Source: Pontederia crassipes (lineage: Eukaryota; Streptophyta; Magnoliopsida; Commelinales; Pontederiaceae). Taken from it: a stretch of DNA of 64,000 bases. Below are positions 59,576-64,000 of the stretch, in pieces. The stretch lies in contig CM060183.1 of the NCBI GenBank assembly GCA_030549335.1, forward strand, positions 35,028,768 to 35,092,767. Direction: 5' to 3'. Numbering within the stretch: the first letter of the stretch is position 1; the number at the start of each line of letters is the position of its first letter. Below the pieces are notes generated by a model that was not told where the DNA came from, made no database searches, and saw nothing but the letters and a program-made list of their open reading frames with translations. The position numbers were made by a program, and so were the translations under genes.

Positions 59576-61278
59576 ACACATGCATCTTTTGACTAATTAC
59601 AAGTAACATCAAGGTATTCTCAACTATTTTTGCAACTTTCGTGAAGAAGAAAACAAACCGATTAGCTGTGTGCACCTTTTTTCCTTTAAACCCCTAATCA
59701 GTTTCTCAATCTTTAAGCATTTCATGAATCTTGCTATCTGTGTATGTATATTTTGAAATTGACAATAGTTATTAATAATGCCTTGAATTTTATTTCAACT
59801 GAAAACTCGTCTGGACTTAAAAACACTTCGAAGTAAAAGACGTCCTCGCACTATGAGGGTCTCGCTACTCGGCCAACGAATTTGTGGGGGTCTAGGGGGA
59901 TCCCTTGCGGGGGTGGTGTGGAGGGCGGAATCCCTTGAACGACAATTTTATAGTATATTCTATATATGATTTGAAATTGATTTATTTCTTTATCATGAGA
60001 TAGATGTTTTATTTTTTAGTGTCTATATAAATTTTTTAGAGATCCAAATAAAAAATAATTTGATCTTTTAATCCTCTAACGATAATTTGATTTGACATAA
60101 TTTTTTTACAAATGATTATATTATTTAAATATGTATTAGCTTTTTTCTACATGCAGATCAGATAGATAACATCCAGCAGCGTCGGCAATGCATTTTTACT
60201 CTTTTTATATACAAAGAAAATTGTATAATATTTTCATGATAATATATGTTGAGAATCATGAAAATATATGTTGAGAATATAAAATCAATAATGTTACTCT
60301 TCTTAACTACTCAAACTTTTAGAAAAATTGATCAACATATTAAATTTAATAATATATTTAATATATGTTAATCATTATAATCTTTATATGATCATTTTTT
60401 TAGTTTGAGTTATCTTTTGGGGACCAGGTCTAAAACTTGATTTATCACATTGTACAAAGCAACGAATATTTTAAAGAAATCACATTTTATGTACGTTTCA
60501 GATAAAAACAATTTCAAGTGGGTTCCAATTTTGTACGAAACATCGGAGAATTAATTTTGTTTCATTACACTATGTGCTTTGAAGTCTTCTATTTTTTTTA
60601 TTATTATATATAATAATTTGACCATCGCAAATTGTAGTGTTCTTTTACGTACACACGCCGCACCAGACAATTTAATGAACACGTACCAAACACGCATTAT
60701 ATTTACTACAACAACAAAGTATTATCATACTAGGTGGGGTCGGTTACATATATCATACGATATCATTTCGTTTTATCAGTAATCAAACTTTTCGGTATAT
60801 TATTCACATCTTGCTCTATTAGTTCGTCAAGTGTCCGCATTGGTCTCCCTCTCCCTCTTTTAATCGGTCTCCAGATTATTTGATTTACTTTTCTTATTGG
60901 CGCATCTAATGGTCTTCTCTGAACATGATCAAATCATCTCAAACGATTCTCTACCATTTTCTCACTAATATGAGCCACTTCGACTCGTTCACGTACATGG
61001 TCATTCCTAATCTTATCTAATCTTGTATGACCACACATTCATCTCAACATCCTCATTTCGGCTACCCCCACTTTACGTTCATGTTGTCCCTTCATAGCCC
61101 AACATTCACTACCATATAACACTGTCGGTTTTATAGCAGTACGATAGAATTTCTCTTTAATTTTATTAGGTACTTTTCTATCACAAAGAGCTCTAGTGAC
61201 TTTTCTCCACTTACACCAATCAGCTTGAATTCTATGATTAACGTCGTCATCAATCTCACCATATTGTCTTACAATTGA

Positions 61279-62040
61279 TCATAAATATTTAAACTTTGTT
61301 ACTTGAGAAATTATATCCTCCCATAGCCTAATTTTCAAATCGTCTCTAAGTTGTTTATTTGTGAAATTGCAATGCATATATTCTATTTTATTTTTACTTA
61401 AACGAAAATTCTTTGACTCCAACGTATTTCTCCATATTTCTAATTTTGTATTAATCTCTTCTCTTGAATCCGCTAAAAGTACTATATCATCCGCAAATAG
61501 CATGCATTTAGGTACCTCCTCTGTGATACTATCGGTTATAGCATCGATAACTAAGTTAAATAGGTACGGACTTAAAGCTGATTCTTGATGTAGGTCAATT
61601 CTTATAGGAAATTCATTTATTTCACCTCCAGGTGTCCTAACCCTAGTCAATGCTCCATCGTACATATCTTGTATTACCTTAATGTAGGCAACACTCACCC
61701 TCTTCTTTTGCAAGGCTTTCCAAAGTACATCCATTGGTATCCAATCATACGCCTTCTCTAAATCAATGAAAGCCATATGTAAGTCTCTTCTCCTACTTCG
61801 ATACTTCTCCATCATTCCCCTTAGTAAATAAATCGTCTCTGTAGTGGATCTTCCTAGCATGAACTCAAATTGTCTCTCAGAAATACTAATCTTCATTCTC
61901 AATCTATACTCAATTACTTTTTCCCATAATTTCATTATGTGACTCATAAGTTTAATCCATCTATAATTTGCACAATTCTGAATATCTCCTTTATTTTTGT
62001 AAATAAGAACTAATGTACTTAATCTCCAATCATCAAGCAT
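61279..62040 (-). pseudogene. LINE reverse transcriptase domain
   Basis: A 253-codon open frame with RT signatures: WRLSTLVLIYKNKGD, then NYRWIKLMSHIMKLWEKVIE, FIDLEKAYDWIPMDVLWKAL, SALSPYLFNLVIDAI, and the catalytic MLFADDIVLLADS. This order is diagnostic of non-LTR RT of the RTE clade. The two Asp of FADD are kept. The frame is cut upstream by stops at about 62041 and beyond, and terminates after FKYL at 61279, so the C-terminal part is also broken. It would copy LINE RNA by target-primed reverse transcription. Confidence 0.9.
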
Positions 62041-62304
62041 CTTTTACGATCGTAAAATCTCATTAAATAATTTACATAACCATCATACACATTTTTCTCC
62101 TAAACATTTCCAAACTTCAATCGGTATACCATCTGGCCCAACGCCTTTACCATTCTCCATTTTCTTAAGAGCTTCGCTAACCTCCGAGACTCTAATTCTA
62201 CGATAGAATGACCTATTAAGCTCACATTCGTTAACTGTCAAGTCCTCCAAATCACAACGGGAACCTTCACATCCATCATTAAATAGCTTATAAAAATACT
62301 CTTC

Positions 62305-62919
62305 TCATTTGTTCTTAATATCTCTCTCAGTAACTAAAACATTGCCAACTTTATTTTTTATGCATCTTACTTGATCCAAATCTCTCGACTCCTTCTCTTT
62401 ATTCCTTGCAATCTTGTAAATCCTTTGTTCACCGATCTTTGTCCCTAACTCTTTATAAAAACCCCTCATATGCTTTAGCACGATCATCACTAACTGTCTT
62501 CTTAGTCTCCCTTTTCGCCAAACTACATTTTTCCCAATTGTCAGAACTATTATCCAAGTGTATCGCCTTGAAATAATTCTTCTTATTACGCACATTTTCT
62601 TTACCTCCTCATTCCACTACCAAGTCTCCTTATCTCGTGGTCCAAAACCTTTTGATTCTCCTAAAATGGCTTTAGCAATCATTTCAGCTTTTTTTGCTAC
62701 ATTCTCCCATATGATACTAGCATCTCCTTCTAACTCACACACACTTTCCTCTAATAACTTACTTCTAAAAGTCTCTCGCTTCCCCCCCCCCTTTAACTGC
62801 CACCACTTGATCTTTCGATCAAAAACTTTTTGAAATTTTGGTTTTATACATTTCATTTGCATATCAAGAACTAACAATCTATGTTGTGTAGTCACCCATG
62901 ACCAGGAATTACTTTGCAA
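62305..62919 (-). pseudogene. LINE linker between endonuclease and reverse transcriptase
   Basis: Two adjoining minus frames. 62919-62617 contains TQHRLLVLDMQMKC and a W-rich stretch. 62595-62305 contains ELGTKIGEQRIYKIARNKEK and DLDQVRCIKNKVGNVL, a conserved RTE-family segment preceding the RT. The breaks between them are frameshifts. Confidence 0.75.
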
Positions 62920-63600
62920 TTAGTACAACGTCTTTTATCAATATTTCTTGTCAAGAAAAAATCGATTTGAAACTTATGAGTTCCAATTTTGTATGTGATT
63001 AAATGTTCATCTCTCTTCCTAAAACAAGTGTTGATAATCTTAAGGTCATATGCTAAAGAAAAATCAATAATAGTTTGTCCTTCCTCATTTAACTCCTCAA
63101 AACTAAAATCATCATGAACCATTGCATGTAGTTCTGCCTCTTTACCAACATGTTTATTTAGGTCTCCCCTAATATAAACTTTCTTGGTTGTTGGTATGCT
63201 TTCAATCAAACCCTCCATATCTGTCCAAAACTTCTCCTTAAGATGTGCTTCTGCTCCTACTTAAGGTGCATATGTACTAATAATGTTCATAGTCTTCTTT
63301 CCAACAATTACTTTCACGGATATGATTCGATTCTCAATCCTTTTAACTTCTACAATATTCTTCCTCCATTCTGCATCCGCGATAATACCAACACCATTCT
63401 CTCCCTTTACCTTACATGTATACTAAAGTTTGGAATCATTTAACTTAATCTATTTACTTCCCTCTCCTACCCATCTAGTTTCTTGCAAGCATAAGATACT
63501 AATCTTACGCTAGTCCATTACTTGTGCCACTTCGAGGCGCTTCCCATTCAACGTCCCAATGTTTCAAGAACCTAATCTGATCTTAGTCTCATGAACTAGC
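62892..63600 (-). pseudogene. LINE APE-type endonuclease
   Basis: From about 63590 downward: RLGS*NIGTLNGK, then ISILCLQETRWVG, with a TGA in place of the usual Trp. After a gap with stops comes an open frame at 63218-62892 with IRGDLNKHVGKEAE, NEEGQTIIDFSLAYDL, EHLITYKIGTHKFQIDFFL and CKVIPGHG. The GDLN motif and the QIDFFL motif are those of the exonuclease/endonuclease/phosphatase fold used to nick the target. Inactive as it stands. Confidence 0.85.
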
Positions 63601-64000
63601 TTCTTTAACCATCTTCGTCCATTAGAGTGCGGTAGCCCTTGCTCATTTAACACTGCATTTAGGCGAGGATGCAGCGGCTCTTACTCTCTTATCACTGTAC
63701 CCGAGTTGTACAGCGCGTTACTTACGGATAATGACCTAGCATTAACACAATATATTCATTGATTCGACAGAGTTTTATGCTGACTATCGGGGCTTAACAC
63801 AACCCTCCTCCTTTATTCGGACTTGGGACCGGCTATAAAACATAGACGGAGTTAGACACGCATTATATTTAATTGTATTTTATTAGATATTTGTGGAAAT
63901 AATTTCAATTTTTATCCAATGAGGAGATGGCCCGACACTTCTTTGTTATAATTTCATTTATGTTAATTATGCCTCCATGCATGATTTATAAGTGAGAAAC

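Larger units (their letters stand above)
60706..63855 (-). mobile_element. RTE-type LINE, nearly full length, inactive
   Basis: Flanked by a perfect 16-bp direct repeat ACACGCATTATATTTA (60690-60705 and 63856-63871). The undisturbed sequence is visible in copy A at about 15067. On the minus strand it holds an APE-type endonuclease, a linker, and a reverse transcriptase, and ends in GACCCCACCTAGTATGATAA plus a TTGTTGTTGTAG tail, as in plant RTE elements. About 3.15 kb is close to full length for the clade. Stops and frameshifts break the single large frame. Confidence 0.9.
59576..64000. repeat. Upstream duplicated block, copy D (continues past the window)
   Basis: Matches the block upstream of copy A in the same order and orientation (59578-59705 against 11141-11280; 60139-60180 against 14335-14385; 60370-60490 against 14755-14900; 63856-63935 against 15067-15150). 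It lacks the 11309 MITE and the 12602-13420 duplication. It is interrupted by the LINE at 60706-63855. In unit A this block precedes the JAR1-like gene by about 3 kb. Confidence 0.75.

Overview
This is a plant nuclear window, from an angiosperm and probably a monocot. The basis is interrupted genes with GT-AG introns, a very GC-rich last exon inside AT-rich surroundings, and dense nested LTR retrotransposons, MITE-like elements and an RTE-type LINE. I cannot name the species. No bacterial-style genes, rRNA, tRNA or CRISPR were seen.

The only clear host gene family is GH3 of the JAR1 type (jasmonoyl-amino acid synthetase), present as a decaying tandem array on the + strand. Copy A (18599-21618, four exons, 579 codons plus stop) looks intact, has a TATA box, and has a probable 5'-UTR intron. 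Copy B (33335-33861) is only the last exon, still open. Copy C (47762-56821) keeps all four exons but has lost the promoter homologous to A and a candidate UTR splice donor. It also carries a TAG in exon 3, and that exon is split by two separate LTR retrotransposons (48750-53066 and 53346-55411). Flanking DNA was duplicated too. The block upstream of copy A (about 11.1-15.2 kb) recurs as a remnant at 27345-27603 and again at 59576-64000. That last position suggests a further unit beyond the right edge. The block downstream of A (to about 22.3 kb) recurs downstream of B, split by a 2.56-kb insertion.

Layout: 1-11 kb is intergenic with a solo SIRE-like LTR (1813-3047), a long-TIR Mutator-like element with a GC-rich repetitive core (4800-5761), MITE-like pieces and AT microsatellites. 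11-22 kb holds the upstream block, copy A and its downstream block. 22-33 kb is repeat-derived: LTR-like sequence, a CACTA-type 5' terminus at 27711, a ~20-bp minisatellite, a TIR element rich in GATC motifs, and ~285-bp AT-rich tandem repeats. 33-37 kb is copy B and its interrupted flank. 37-46.8 kb is unassigned DNA with a gag-only SIRE-like element (39628-43717, minus strand). 46.8-57 kb is copy C with its insertions, followed by a ~190-bp TTC tract. 57-64 kb has an unidentified gene-like relic and the last upstream block, into which a nearly full-length RTE LINE (60706-63855, minus) has inserted with a 16-bp target-site duplication.

Functionally, only copy A is likely to make a working enzyme, conjugating jasmonate (probably to isoleucine) to form the hormone ligand of COI1-JAZ. 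The rest of the window mostly records local duplication followed by transposon-driven decay. All family assignments come from motifs read by eye. Identity counts were made by hand.
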